From Bradyrhizobium niftali (lineage in GTDB: Bacteria > Pseudomonadota > Alphaproteobacteria > Rhizobiales > Xanthobacteraceae): DNA of 64,000 nucleotides. Location of the stretch: contig NZ_SPQT01000013.1 in NCBI RefSeq assembly GCF_004571025.1, positions 124,001 through 188,000 of the forward strand. Reading direction: 5' to 3'. Positions 44,601 through 52,958 of the stretch are shown piece by piece. Numbering within the stretch: position 1 is the first letter of the stretch; each line of letters starts with the position of its first letter. The notes below the pieces were generated by a model. That model did no database searches. It saw only the letters and a list, made by a program, of their open reading frames with translations, and had not been told where the DNA came from. Made by a program: the position numbers and the translations under genes.

Positions 44601-46079
44601 TTAGAAGTTGCGCTGAGCGCGCAGCAGCATGGTGACCGAGTTCTGGTCCTTCAGCTCGTACACGGCCGCCGGCTTCGCAGCGGTGGCAATGCCCGGGCTC
44701 GCGATGGAGCCAGAGTACTTCTGGTCCAGACGCGACCAGCTCAGGTCGGCAGTGAACGCCAGGTTCTTGACCGGAGTCCACACGGTGTTGACACCGACGA
44801 CCGCGAAGTTGAAGTCCGGATTGCAGGTCGCACCGGCCAAGGCGATCGCAGCGAAGTTGGTGCAGATCAGGGCCTTGCCCGTATCGCCGTACTTCAGCTG
44901 AGCATAGCCACCGTAGACGGCGCTCGCCCAGTTCGGGCTCCAGTTGTGGGTATAGCCACCGCGGACGCCCCAGGTCTTGACGGTATCGATGCCGGTACCG
45001 GCTCCGAAGACGCCGTCGGAAAGACCGGCGAAACCGGTGCTCTGATACGCGCCGTTGCCGCTACCGCTGAACATGAAGAAGCTCTGCGGGAACAGGCTCT
45101 GGAAATTGTAGCGAGTTGCACCGTCCGTATAGACGGCCTGCAGGTTGATGACGTCGCCCGCACCGGTCGGGATGTTCTTGATCGCCAAAGAGCCCTGCAC
45201 AGCCCAGCCCCACTTGTCAGAGGGGTGACCCGTGGATTCCGTCGCGCCGTAGTAGGCCGTATGGAGGTCATGTGCGGCAACCGAGAGCTGGGCCAGACCC
45301 CAGGCCTGGTCGACGCGCACCTGACCGATGATGTCGGGCGAACGCGTGCCGCCCCAGGCGTTGGCACCGTAGACGCCGGTCACGAACTGAGCGGCCGTAC
45401 CCGACGACACGTTCCAGAGGTTCGACTGGCCGTTGGTCGCCGTCGTCTCATCCTGCAAGGCGAACGAAGCAGTGATGCCCTGGCCGAAGTCAGCCGTGTA
45501 GGCAACCTGGTTCACACCGTTGGTGTGGTTCGAGCCGCCCGGAATGGTGTCGGGACCGCCAGCCGGATAGCTCTGCCACGGGGCATCGAAGATCGAGACC
45601 GTGCGGCCGAAGGTGAAGCCGGCGAACTGGATGAACGCATGGTAGAGGCCGAGCGCGGCCGAACCGGTCGAGAACGTCGACGGGTTGCTTCCAGTGACCG
45701 ACTGGGAGTCCCAGGTGAAGACCATGTCGGCATAGGTGCGAACCACGCCGTATTCGGTCGCCGTGCGCGTGTCGACGTTGAAGTCGAAACGAGCGCGGCT
45801 CATGTAGTAGTTGGTCAGACGGTTGTTCGAGCCGGCGTTCGCGCCCTGCTGGAAATTGTAATCGCCTGCGCCGCCAAGGACGGCATCGGCGCGCAGATAG
45901 CCGCCGAACTTGATGCAGGTGTCAGTGCCCGGCATGTAGTAGAATCCGGCACCGTACAGGGAGCAGATCTTCACGTATTCGACCGCCTTGGCCTTCACGG
46001 GAAGATCGGCTGCCTGAGCTCCGCCAACGGCGATCAGACCCGCCGCTGAGCCGAGCAAGAGGCTCTTCACCAATTTCAT
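44601..46079 (-). CDS. Outer-membrane porin (rhizobial Omp2b/RopA-like)
   Basis: The ATG at 46079 behind GGAGA gives 492 residues. A signal peptide (MKLVKSLLLGSAAGLIAVGGAQA) is followed by ADLPVKAKAVEYVKICSLYG, GFYYMPGTDTCIKFGGYLRAD, and many alternating amphipathic strands ending in the aromatic C-terminal strand LLRAQRNF, the BAM signal. It forms a trimeric general-diffusion porin. The insertions PSTFSTG and GGSNHTNG are probably surface loops. It is divergent from a MarR regulator across 386 bp that holds an AT-rich operator-like motif. Confidence 0.93.
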   Translation of the reverse strand: MKLVKSLLLGSAAGLIAVGGAQAADLPVKAKAVEYVKICSLYGAGFYYMPGTDTCIKFGGYLRADAVLGGAGDYNFQQGANAGSNNRLTNYYMSRARFDFNVDTRTATEYGVVRTYADMVFTWDSQSVTGSNPSTFSTGSAALGLYHAFIQFAGFTFGRTVSIFDAPWQSYPAGGPDTIPGGSNHTNGVNQVAYTADFGQGITASFALQDETTATNGQSNLWNVSSGTAAQFVTGVYGANAWGGTRSPDIIGQVRVDQAWGLAQLSVAAHDLHTAYYGATESTGHPSDKWGWAVQGSLAIKNIPTGAGDVINLQAVYTDGATRYNFQSLFPQSFFMFSGSGNGAYQSTGFAGLSDGVFGAGTGIDTVKTWGVRGGYTHNWSPNWASAVYGGYAQLKYGDTGKALICTNFAAIALAGATCNPDFNFAVVGVNTVWTPVKNLAFTADLSWSRLDQKYSGSIASPGIATAAKPAAVYELKDQNSVTMLLRAQRNF

Positions 46080-46465
46080 ATTCAATCTCCAAGTTGCTCA
46101 TGTGCGAAGGAGCTCGAACCATTCGCGACCCCTAGGCTCTTTCGCTTTCAAAACCGCTCTGGGGGCTTCGCGATTTCGGACCCACCGCATCGACGCGAGG
46201 GACTTGAGCGAACCACCTGCAACGGGACGATTGAGATTCCCCCACCGCCGAATCCAATATGCATAGGTCCCTTCGCTAATTAAAATAGTTTATTAGATCA
46301 GCTATTGGATTCCAGCCACATTGTGTCGCACGCGCAACACCGTCGTCCACGCAGCCTAATTGTTGATCAGCTCATATTTGTAAAATGACTGACACAATTA
46401 CCTTGCCCTGCACTTGCGTCAGGGCAGACTTGCGTGAACAATGATCATCAAAGCGTAAGTGGCGA
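46080..46465. other. 386-bp porin/MarR divergent intergenic region
   Basis: The region contains an unusually AT-rich core (about 46270-46310) with AATTAAAATAGTTTA, two GATCAGCT copies (about 46296 and 46366), and several GTGTCGCA/TGACACA-like stretches. It must hold the porin promoter (minus) and the MarR promoter (plus). No gene is seen. Confidence 0.6.
46278..46292. promoter_or_regulatory. AT-rich operator-like motif, copy 1 (porin/MarR)
   Basis: AATTAAAATAGTTTA, containing the near-palindrome TAAA-ATAG-TTTA. Its reverse complement TAAACTATTTTAATT recurs exactly at 48163-48177. A 15-nt AT-rich identity in a GC-rich genome, with both copies next to genes flanking the MarR gene, points to the MarR protein at 46466 as binder. 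Confidence 0.6.
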
Positions 46466-46993
46466 ATGTCGAACCGGGAGCGCAGGATGTCCACGTCGAG
46501 GAAGGAGGCAACGCGATCTCGCCCCATCGGCAATCTCGACATCATCAGGCGCTTCACCTGGGAAATATCGTCGATCAACATGTATCTGGAGGAGCTGCGT
46601 CAGTTCTGGGCGAGAACGCTCGGCATCAGCGGCCCGCAATGGCTGATCCTGATGGCGATCTCCGATCTCGACAAGGACGACGGCGTGCCCGTCAACATGG
46701 TCTCCAAGCTGCTCCACGTCGATCCCTCGTTCGTCACCACCCAGTCCAAGCTCCTGGAGAAGAAGGGCTTGCTCCGCCGGCGGCCCTCGCCGACCGACGC
46801 CCGGGTCGTGCGGCTGTCACTGGTCGACAAGACCCAGAAGCACATTGCGAGCCTCAACGAGCAGTACAAGACGATTCGCGAATTCGTCTTCGAGGAGTTC
46901 GACGAGAACGAGCTGGCGGAATTCACCACCAAGCTCGCGACGCTGAAGAACCGGCTCGAAAAAGCCTGCGTCAGGATATCGCTCGACTTCTGA
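46466..46993 (+). CDS. MarR family transcriptional regulator
   Basis: The 175-residue protein has NMVSKLLHVDPSFVTTQSKLLEKKGLLRRRPSPTDARVVRLSL, the MarR recognition helix and wing. ATG 46466 is used here; ATG 46487, with GGAGCGCAGG before it, is an alternative. It is divergent from the porin gene, convergent with an alpha/beta-hydrolase-fold gene whose promoter shares a 15-bp motif with the porin/MarR region. Likely regulator of both. Confidence 0.9.
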   Translation: MSNRERRMSTSRKEATRSRPIGNLDIIRRFTWEISSINMYLEELRQFWARTLGISGPQWLILMAISDLDKDDGVPVNMVSKLLHVDPSFVTTQSKLLEKKGLLRRRPSPTDARVVRLSLVDKTQKHIASLNEQYKTIREFVFEEFDENELAEFTTKLATLKNRLEKACVRISLDF

Positions 46994-47008
46994 GACGCGC
47001 GACCGCGC

Positions 47009-48124
47009 TCAGGTCCGCCGGCCGACGGCGCCGAGTCGCGATTCCAGCCAGTCGAAGATGTATTCGTTGGCCAGGCTCGGATTGTCCGCGTGGGCCTGCG
47101 CCGCGCCCGTCTCCGCCGCGGTGAACACCTTCAGCACGATATCGGAGCTGCCGAGCCGGGATTTCTGGACGATCTGACGCGCCCGGTCGGCCTTGAGCCA
47201 GCCATCCTCGCCGAGCGTGATCAGCACCGGGCAGTCGGCGCTGGAGGCCATCAGCGGCGCATGCGGCACCGGAACGATGCTGAGGTCGCTGATCGCGAAG
47301 CGGCTGGCGAAGAAGGACCGTTCGTGCAGATCCCAAAGGCCGCCATCGCAGACGGCGGCGGCGAGCCGCGGCTCCTGCAACACCGCGCGCGCCACGAAAG
47401 AGGATCCCCACCCGTCCGCCACGATGGCGACGCGATCGAAATCGACGTCGCCGCGCGTTTCCAGATAGTCCATGACGCTCGCGATCGAGCTCTCGAGGTC
47501 TCGGCGCTGCAAGAGCGTATCGGCATAATCGTCGCGCTGGTCGCCGAGCAGGTCCAGCGCGAGCATCGACAGTCCGCGCTCGCGCGCATGCGGCGCGAGC
47601 TTGAACAGGAATTCCTCCTTGCGGTGTCCCGGCTCGCCGATGCAGATCACGGTCGGAGCCCGTCCGCCCGCCGACGGCGCGGGCAGGAAATAGCCCTGCA
47701 AGGAATGATCGTCGACCCAGGGAATCGTCACGACCTCGCCGGCCGGCGCGCGCGCCGTGAGGTAGCGGCGGGCGCATTCCTGCATCGCCAGCACCGCAAC
47801 CCAGCGGCGCTCGTCGGCCTTATCGAGCGGCATTGCCGCTGCACCATAGTAGTTCATCGCCCGCAGCCAGTTGCGCTGCGCGGTCGCCATGTGGCCCTCC
47901 GCGAACGCGGCCTCGGCGCGCTGGCGGTTGGCCTGCGCGAGCCTCTTCCACTCGCGATGCCAGGATTGCTCGTCGTCCCGTTTGAGCTGCCGCGCGATCA
48001 TCAGGCATTCCGCGATCGTGGCACCGCCCTCCTGGGCTGCGGTCAGGAGCCGCGTGAATTCAGCGGAGATGTCCTCTCTCTCCGGGCACAGGGTCCAGTC
48101 GTCAGAGAGGCATGCGGGTATCAT
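47009..48124 (-). CDS. Alpha/beta-hydrolase-fold protein lacking the nucleophile serine
   Basis: The 371-residue protein has a helical N-terminal cap (about 1-130) and an FrsA/DUF1100-like alpha/beta-hydrolase core (TIPWVDDHSLQGYFLPAPS, TVICIGEPGHRKEEF). At the nucleophile elbow, where relatives have GxSxGG, it reads VADGWGSSF (235-243): the serine position appears to be Gly238. The later Asp (TLGEDGWLK) and His (QAHADNP) positions are kept. It may be a non-catalytic binding protein or use another residue. A copy of the AT-rich operator motif lies 39 bp upstream. Confidence 0.75.
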   Translation of the reverse strand: MIPACLSDDWTLCPEREDISAEFTRLLTAAQEGGATIAECLMIARQLKRDDEQSWHREWKRLAQANRQRAEAAFAEGHMATAQRNWLRAMNYYGAAAMPLDKADERRWVAVLAMQECARRYLTARAPAGEVVTIPWVDDHSLQGYFLPAPSAGGRAPTVICIGEPGHRKEEFLFKLAPHARERGLSMLALDLLGDQRDDYADTLLQRRDLESSIASVMDYLETRGDVDFDRVAIVADGWGSSFVARAVLQEPRLAAAVCDGGLWDLHERSFFASRFAISDLSIVPVPHAPLMASSADCPVLITLGEDGWLKADRARQIVQKSRLGSSDIVLKVFTAAETGAAQAHADNPSLANEYIFDWLESRLGAVGRRT

Positions 48125-48162
48125 CGGAGCTGCGCTCTATCATCGCGTTACCCCTGATTCAT

Positions 48163-48177
48163 TAAACTATTTTAATT
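48163..48177. promoter_or_regulatory. AT-rich operator-like motif, copy 2 (hydrolase promoter)
   Basis: TAAACTATTTTAATT is identical to the reverse complement of 46278-46292. It lies 39 bp upstream of the start of the alpha/beta-hydrolase-fold gene, a good position for an operator. Confidence 0.6.
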
Positions 48178-48395
48178 CGCCAACCAAGCTGCGGCGCGCC
48201 GAACGCGACCCGTTTGACATCACCATCACTTGAACAATGCTTGAACGTTCAGACCATGTCGCGTGCGTGACATTGCAATTCGTCATATCGCAACGAATGT
48301 TGGCAAGAGGTGGCACGTGAAATTACCTGCGCGCCTCTTGCCATGACGATCATCATACCCATATACGCGCGCCTTCGCCGACTGGGCCAACCGGT

Positions 48396-49367
48396 TCAGC
48401 CGAGCCGCCAGCCGACCTCCTGGGTCAAACTTTCGTAGAAGGCGCGATCATAGGCTTGCTCCGGCGTGGCGCGAACGCGCTCGTCAAGGCGCCTGGCGTC
48501 CTCGCCCACGAGAATGCGCCAGCGCTCGGCCTTCACCCCGTCAAGGATGATCTTCGCGGCTTGCGCAGCCGTCGTCGGCGCATCCTCCAGGAAGCTGCGG
48601 GCCCGCTCCGCGAACGCCGCCTGGATATCCTCGTCCGACATCCTGTCGGCATCTGGCACGCCGGCCGCGACCATGCGCTTGCGGGTCAGCGCGACCTCGT
48701 CGGCGTTGAGCCGCTCCGACCCGTCCATGCTCTGCACCTTGCGCGAATTGGAGACGATCGAGGTGCCGATATGGCCGGGCATCACCACCGAGCATTTGAC
48801 GTGCGGCGCGTGCAGGCGGAGGTCGTTGATCAGCGCCTCGGTAAATCCCTTCACCGCGAACTTGGCCGAGCTGTAGGCGGTGTGCGCCTGGTTCATGCCG
48901 ATCGAGGCCCAGAAGCCGTTGACGCTCGCGGTGTTGACGATATGGGCCTCGTCGGCCGCGACCAGCATCGGCAGGAAGGTGCGCACACCGAGATAGACCC
49001 CGCCCCAGCAGATGTTGAAGGTGCGCTCCCACTGCTCGCGCGTGTTGGTGAACAGGCTGCCGCCGCCACCGATACCGGCATTGTTGAACAGAAGATGGAT
49101 CCGGTCGGTCTTCTGCTGTTCGGCAAGCTCGTCGCGAAAACGCTTCAGGTGATCCTCGATCGCGACGTCGGCGACGTGCGTCGTGACGCGCAGGCCCTGC
49201 GGCAGCTTCTCGACCTCGCAGAGCCGCTTGGTCTCGGCCATCGCGGCCTCCGAGACGTCGCACATTGCGACATTGCAGCCCTCGGCCACGAGCTGCCGCG
49301 CGAGCTCGCGCCCCATTCCCGTGCCGCCGCCGGTGATGACCGCGATCTTTCCTGCAAAATCCTTCAT
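48396..49367 (-). CDS. Short-chain dehydrogenase/reductase
   Basis: This is a 323-residue classical SDR with TGGGTGMGRELA (cofactor binding, 12-23), HVADVA, NNAG (95-98), Ser148, and the catalytic YSSAK (Tyr165, Lys169), followed by VVMPGHIGTSIVSNSR. The C-terminal extension (about 230-323) fits the longer class that often carries a substrate-specific helical tail. Substrate unknown. The start lies close to a family A repeat. Confidence 0.92.
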   Translation of the reverse strand: MKDFAGKIAVITGGGTGMGRELARQLVAEGCNVAMCDVSEAAMAETKRLCEVEKLPQGLRVTTHVADVAIEDHLKRFRDELAEQQKTDRIHLLFNNAGIGGGGSLFTNTREQWERTFNICWGGVYLGVRTFLPMLVAADEAHIVNTASVNGFWASIGMNQAHTAYSSAKFAVKGFTEALINDLRLHAPHVKCSVVMPGHIGTSIVSNSRKVQSMDGSERLNADEVALTRKRMVAAGVPDADRMSDEDIQAAFAERARSFLEDAPTTAAQAAKIILDGVKAERWRILVGEDARRLDERVRATPEQAYDRAFYESLTQEVGWRLG

Positions 49368-49405
49368 GGGACTTTCGGCCCCTCCCTTGTCGGCTTGTTT
49401 CTTCA

Positions 49406-49526
49406 GAGCATGATCCGGACCCGGAGGGCCGCGTTAGCGCAAAGCGTGAAGCGGTTTTCCGAAGAGATCATGCTCAAACGATAACCTAAAGCGCGATGAC
49501 GATTCATCCCAATCTCATCGCGCTTT
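49406..49526. repeat. Palindromic intergenic repeat, family A copy 2, with attached palindrome
   Basis: GAGCATGATCCGGACC to GAGATCATGCTC (49406-49475) matches the element at 19495-19591. It is followed by a second perfect 12-bp palindrome AAAGCGCGATGA / TCATCGCGCTTT (49488-49499 and 49515-49526). The two-part arrangement also recurs in Bradyrhizobium as far as I recall. Confidence 0.85.
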
Positions 49527-49629
49527 GGCGCCGCTGATCGCGGCGCGCGCAGAATGTAGCAGCGCTGCATCCGCAGGTAAAAGCGGATCGGCGCTGCCAT
49601 CTTCGCCATCGATTATTTCGGCGGACGGA

Positions 49630-50538
49630 CTATTCAGCCGCCTCGACGCGCGGCCCGCCCAACGCACCGAGTGCCTCCAGCGCCTTGCGGATCGCGGCCT
49701 GCTGCGCGCTTGATGCCTCCGGCATCGGCGCGCGCGGATATGTCCTGGGCAGGCCCTGGAGCGTCTGTGCATAGCGCGTGCAGGCCGGCAGATTGTCGGC
49801 GATGACAGCATTCCACAGCGTCAGCAGCTTCTTGTGCAGGTCGAGCGCGCGCGGATGGTCGCCCGCCTTCACCGCATCCCACAGCGCGACGGAGGCATGC
49901 GGCGCCGCGGTCAGGATCGCGGCGATCGAGCCGTGGGCCCCGAGCGTGTAGGACGGATACATCAAGGCATCGACCGCGCTGTAGATCAGCTTGTCAGGCG
50001 CCATCATCATCAGGTCGGCGAACAGCTTGAGATCGCCCGCGCTCTGCTTGACGCCGACGACCAGCGGCACTTCGGTCATGATCCGCGTCAGCAGCACCGG
50101 CGACAGATAGGACCACGGCACCACGTTGTAGATGATGATGGGCATGCCGGTCTCGTCAGCGATGGCGCGAAAGTGCGCCACCATCGCCTCCTCGTCCGGC
50201 TTGAACAGGTAGTGCACCGGCGTGACCTGGAGCGCGGCGACATTCATGTCGCGGACCAGCTTGCCGCGGCGGATCGCATCGCGCGTGGAGTCCACGATGA
50301 TGCCGGCGATCACGGGGATGCGCCCCTTCACCGCCTCCACCGTCGCGGCCATCAGCTCTCGATATTCGTCGTGATCGAGCGTGTGTCCTTCGCCGGTCGA
50401 ACCGCCGGCGGCGACGCCATGGGCGCCGGCGCCGATCATCCAGTCCACCTGGGGCGCCACGAGCCCGAAATCGATCTCGCCGTCGTTCCGGAACGGCGTC
50501 GTCATCGGCGGGATCACGCCGGTCGGTCGTACCTTCAT
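49630..50538 (-). CDS. DapA/NAL family aldolase-like protein
   Basis: The ATG at 50538 behind GAGGGCAGACC gives 302 residues; the upstream frame is non-conserved. The class I aldolase fold is shown by MTTPFRNDGEIDFGLV, GGSTGEGHTLDHDEYRELM, Tyr137 in IIIYNVVPW and the Schiff-base Lys164 in VVGVKQSAGDL. Because true dapA genes are usually elsewhere, this is probably a paralogue acting on another 2-oxo acid; substrate unknown. Confidence 0.88.
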   Translation of the reverse strand: MKVRPTGVIPPMTTPFRNDGEIDFGLVAPQVDWMIGAGAHGVAAGGSTGEGHTLDHDEYRELMAATVEAVKGRIPVIAGIIVDSTRDAIRRGKLVRDMNVAALQVTPVHYLFKPDEEAMVAHFRAIADETGMPIIIYNVVPWSYLSPVLLTRIMTEVPLVVGVKQSAGDLKLFADLMMMAPDKLIYSAVDALMYPSYTLGAHGSIAAILTAAPHASVALWDAVKAGDHPRALDLHKKLLTLWNAVIADNLPACTRYAQTLQGLPRTYPRAPMPEASSAQQAAIRKALEALGALGGPRVEAAE

Positions 50539-50789
50539 GGTCTGCCCTCGCGTTTCCTGTGGTGTTGCGGCAGCCCCGCTCTTTTGGCGAGTGCCCGCAA
50601 CGCCATGAATCGTATCGGCCTTGCGGGCCTTGTGAAGTGGCTCATACGCGGCGCGGCCCTGACAATCGATCATTCCTGGGGGTTCCTGCGGGTTCCCCGT
50701 ATTTGTCCGGCTTCGGGTTAATGGCAATTTTTTTACAATCCGAATCGCCAAATGAAGGTGGACGCTAGGTTGAGTCGGTCAGGCCAGCG

Positions 50790-50805
50790 TGTCGTTTGTG
50801 TCACA
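50790..50805 (+). promoter_or_regulatory. TGT-N10-ACA element (NifA-type half-palindrome)
   Basis: TGT (50790-50792), ten bases, then ACA (50803-50805). This matches the NifA upstream activator consensus, but it abuts the -24 box instead of lying 80-150 bp away, so a chance match or unusual architecture is possible. Confidence 0.35.
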
Positions 50806-50810
50806 GGCTC

Positions 50811-50827
50811 TGGCACTCCGCTTGCAT
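50811..50827 (+). promoter_or_regulatory. Sigma54 (-24/-12) promoter of the small secreted protein gene
   Basis: TGGCACTCCGCTTGCAT matches the TGGCAC-N5-TTGCA consensus at every defined position; GG and GC are 10 nt apart. Transcription would start near 50837, about 30 bp before the ATG at 50866. Confidence 0.82.
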
Positions 50828-50865
50828 CCTCTTCGTGGTCAGAAACTACCGATGAGGTGACAGGA

Positions 50866-51105
50866 ATGTTCGTGACCGTCGTTGCCGTGCTCTGCCGGCT
50901 TGGTGCATCTGCCTCGGGCGCTTGTGTCGAGGAGATCGTGACCGACAGTAATATGACGCCCGAAATGTCGATGATGCAGTGTGCAATCGGTGCACAGGCA
51001 CCGCTTGCGAAATGGATGGGCGAGCATCCGATCTATCACGCCAACTGGCGCCTCGAGCGCTACAAATGCGTGCCGGGTCACTACGAGATCAAGGGCCACG
51101 CCTAA
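50866..51105 (+). CDS. Small secreted Cys-containing protein
   Basis: The ATG at 50866 lies just downstream of a sigma54 promoter, with GAGG 8 bp before it, and gives 79 residues. A hydrophobic N-terminus (MFVTVVAVLCRLGASASGA) looks like a short signal or membrane segment. The rest has SMMQCAIGAQAPLAKWMGEHP and WRLERYKCVPGHYEIKGHA, with conserved-looking Cys and Trp. I recall similar short proteins, often multicopy, in Bradyrhizobium but no function. The longer open frame from 50752 would start upstream of the promoter. Confidence 0.75.
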   Translation: MFVTVVAVLCRLGASASGACVEEIVTDSNMTPEMSMMQCAIGAQAPLAKWMGEHPIYHANWRLERYKCVPGHYEIKGHA

Positions 51106-51238
51106 GGCCCCGCAAAACTACTGATACCAAGACGACCGAGGAAACGCCCCGGGGGCCGCCTTTCTCCCCCGCGCAGGCACAGCCGGCGCCAGACCCACCG
51201 TGGCGGCGCGCTTTGTGACAATCGTCACGCTCTCCCCC

Positions 51239-52213
51239 TCAGGCAATCGCACGCAAGATCATCGCACGCGCCTGCCGCCCCTCCGGCGTCGGCATCAGCG
51301 CATAATTGTGCGGCTGGCCACGGCGCAGATGCAGCTCGACCGGGACACCCACCGCCCTCGCCCGCTCCGCCAGATCGACGCTGTCGGGGTAAAGCAGATC
51401 GCGCGTGCCCGAGAAGATCGTCATTGGCGGCAGCGAACGGAACGCGCCGTTGAGCGGACTGACGAAGGGATGGCCGACATCGAGTTGGCCGGCATAGAGG
51501 CGTCCCGCCTCGAGGATCCCCGGAATGTCCTGCATCGGATCGCGCGCCGCGATCTCGACCTGCTCCGGACGGCTGACCGACGCATCCGCCGCGGGCGAGA
51601 TCAGCACCATCAGGTTTGGCTGCCGATGTCCGCGATCGCGCAGCCACTGGCAGGCGGCGAGCGCAAGGGCCCCGCCGGCCGAATTGCCGACCACCGTGAC
51701 CTTTGCGGGCCCGGCATCTTCCAGCAGCATCCGCAACAGCTCGGCCGTCCCCGGCACGACATCCTTGGCGGTGGCGCGCGGCGCAAGCGGATAGATCGGC
51801 ACGACGCAAACGACGCGCGCCTCACGCGTCATCTGGCCGACGAAGCGCCAATGCGCCGGCACGATCTCGTTGATGAAGCCGCCGCCGTGCAGGAACATGA
51901 CGTAGTTGCAGCCCTCGTGTCCCGCTGACGGCGCGGTGTAATAGACCGGCCATCCGCCCATCTTCGTCAGCGTTGCCTCGACGCCGCGGCCAAGTCCCGT
52001 CGGCTCGAACGAGGCCGGCTCCAACGCGACCTTCTGCACGTGTGCCTGCACTGCTTCGGCTGATGCCAGTTGCTTCTTGAACGGAAGAAGGCGCAGCAGC
52101 AGGTTGAAGGCGCGGCTTTGCAGGCTCGGCGCGGGATCGCGCGGCGCCCGCGCACCGAACGCGCAGCCACCTGGGCAGAACTGAAATGCCGACACAAGTC
52201 TGGCAACGCTCAT
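51239..52213 (-). CDS. Alpha/beta-hydrolase fold-3 (HSL-type) esterase/lipase
   Basis: The ATG at 52213 gives 324 residues. The hormone-sensitive-lipase motifs are complete: oxyanion hole HGGG at 109-112, nucleophile Ser178 in VVGNSAGG, Asp in FSGTRDLLYPDS and His in RGQPHNYALMP. It hydrolyses short- to medium-chain esters. It is divergent from a TetR gene across about 120 bp that carries inverted repeats. Confidence 0.92.
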   Translation of the reverse strand: MSVARLVSAFQFCPGGCAFGARAPRDPAPSLQSRAFNLLLRLLPFKKQLASAEAVQAHVQKVALEPASFEPTGLGRGVEATLTKMGGWPVYYTAPSAGHEGCNYVMFLHGGGFINEIVPAHWRFVGQMTREARVVCVVPIYPLAPRATAKDVVPGTAELLRMLLEDAGPAKVTVVGNSAGGALALAACQWLRDRGHRQPNLMVLISPAADASVSRPEQVEIAARDPMQDIPGILEAGRLYAGQLDVGHPFVSPLNGAFRSLPPMTIFSGTRDLLYPDSVDLAERARAVGVPVELHLRRGQPHNYALMPTPEGRQARAMILRAIA

Positions 52214-52285
52214 GGCCACATCCCCATCTTGCTCTTTCGATACGGCGACGAAGAGGCTTGCCGACCCGCCTCCACTTGCGGATAT

Positions 52286-52320
52286 AATGCGAGCATTCAC
52301 TCGCTTTTCCTACTCGCATT
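52286..52320. promoter_or_regulatory. Candidate TetR operator
   Basis: A perfect inverted repeat GCGAG-CATTCA-CTCGC (52289-52304) is nested in a larger one, AATGCGAG (52286-52293) and CTCGCATT (52313-52320). A TATAAT box (52283-52288) overlaps the left edge. It lies between the divergent esterase and TetR genes, only 15 bp before the TetR start, fitting repression of both. Confidence 0.65.
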
Positions 52321-52334
52321 AAGATCACAAGGCC

Positions 52335-52958
52335 GTGGCCCGCAAACCGCCCACAAAGCCCCGAAAAAATGCCTCGCAGGAGCGATCCCGCGCCACCGTC
52401 GACGCATTGGTCGAGGCAACTGCTCGCATTCTAGTCAAGGAAGGATTCGAGAAGGCCAGCACCAACCGCATCGCCGAAATCGCCGGTGTCAGCGTCGGCT
52501 CGCTCTACCAGTATTTCCCGAGCAAGGAGGCGCTCGTCGCCGCCGTGATCGACCGTCACAACGAGGAGATCATGGGCATCGTCCGCTCGGCGCGGATTGA
52601 GGTCGCCGACATGCCGATCGACAAAGCCGTGCGAAAACTCGTGACCGTTGCGATCGAGGCCCACCGCATCGACCCGAAACTGCACCGCGTCCTCGCCGAG
52701 CAGATCCCGCGCACCGGCCAGCTCAAGGACGTCGAAGCCTTCAACCGCGAGGTCCACGCCTTAGTGCGCACCTATCTCGAAAGCCGCCGCAACGAGATGC
52801 GCAAGATTGATCCGGCGCTGGCCACCTTCATCTGCGTCAGCGCGATCGAAGCCGTCGCGCACAACACGGTGCTGAACCACGCCGAGATGCTCACGGAGAA
52901 GACGGTGCGGACGCTGGTGGACGAGACGACGAGGATGGTGGTGGGGTATTTGAGGTAG
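52335..52958 (+). CDS. TetR family transcriptional regulator
   Basis: The 207-residue protein starts at GTG 52335. The N-terminal helix-turn-helix ARILVKEGFEKASTNRIAEIAGVSVGSLYQYFPSKEALVAAV is textbook TetR. The C-terminal ligand domain resembles TetR_C_11-type regulators. It probably represses the divergent esterase gene through the nested palindromes in the gap. Confidence 0.93.
   Translation: MARKPPTKPRKNASQERSRATVDALVEATARILVKEGFEKASTNRIAEIAGVSVGSLYQYFPSKEALVAAVIDRHNEEIMGIVRSARIEVADMPIDKAVRKLVTVAIEAHRIDPKLHRVLAEQIPRTGQLKDVEAFNREVHALVRTYLESRRNEMRKIDPALATFICVSAIEAVAHNTVLNHAEMLTEKTVRTLVDETTRMVVGYLR

Larger units (their letters stand above)
50539..50865. other. 327-bp intergenic region with sigma54 control elements
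   Basis: The region holds the 5' flank of the DapA-like gene (minus) and, near its right end, a sigma54 promoter for the small protein at 50866. An in-frame ATG at 50752 lies upstream of that promoter and is probably not the start. No other gene is visible. Confidence 0.6.

Noticed and set aside
50752..50865. Longer start for the small Cys protein
   Set aside because: It lies upstream of the sigma54 promoter and lacks a signal-like N-terminus.
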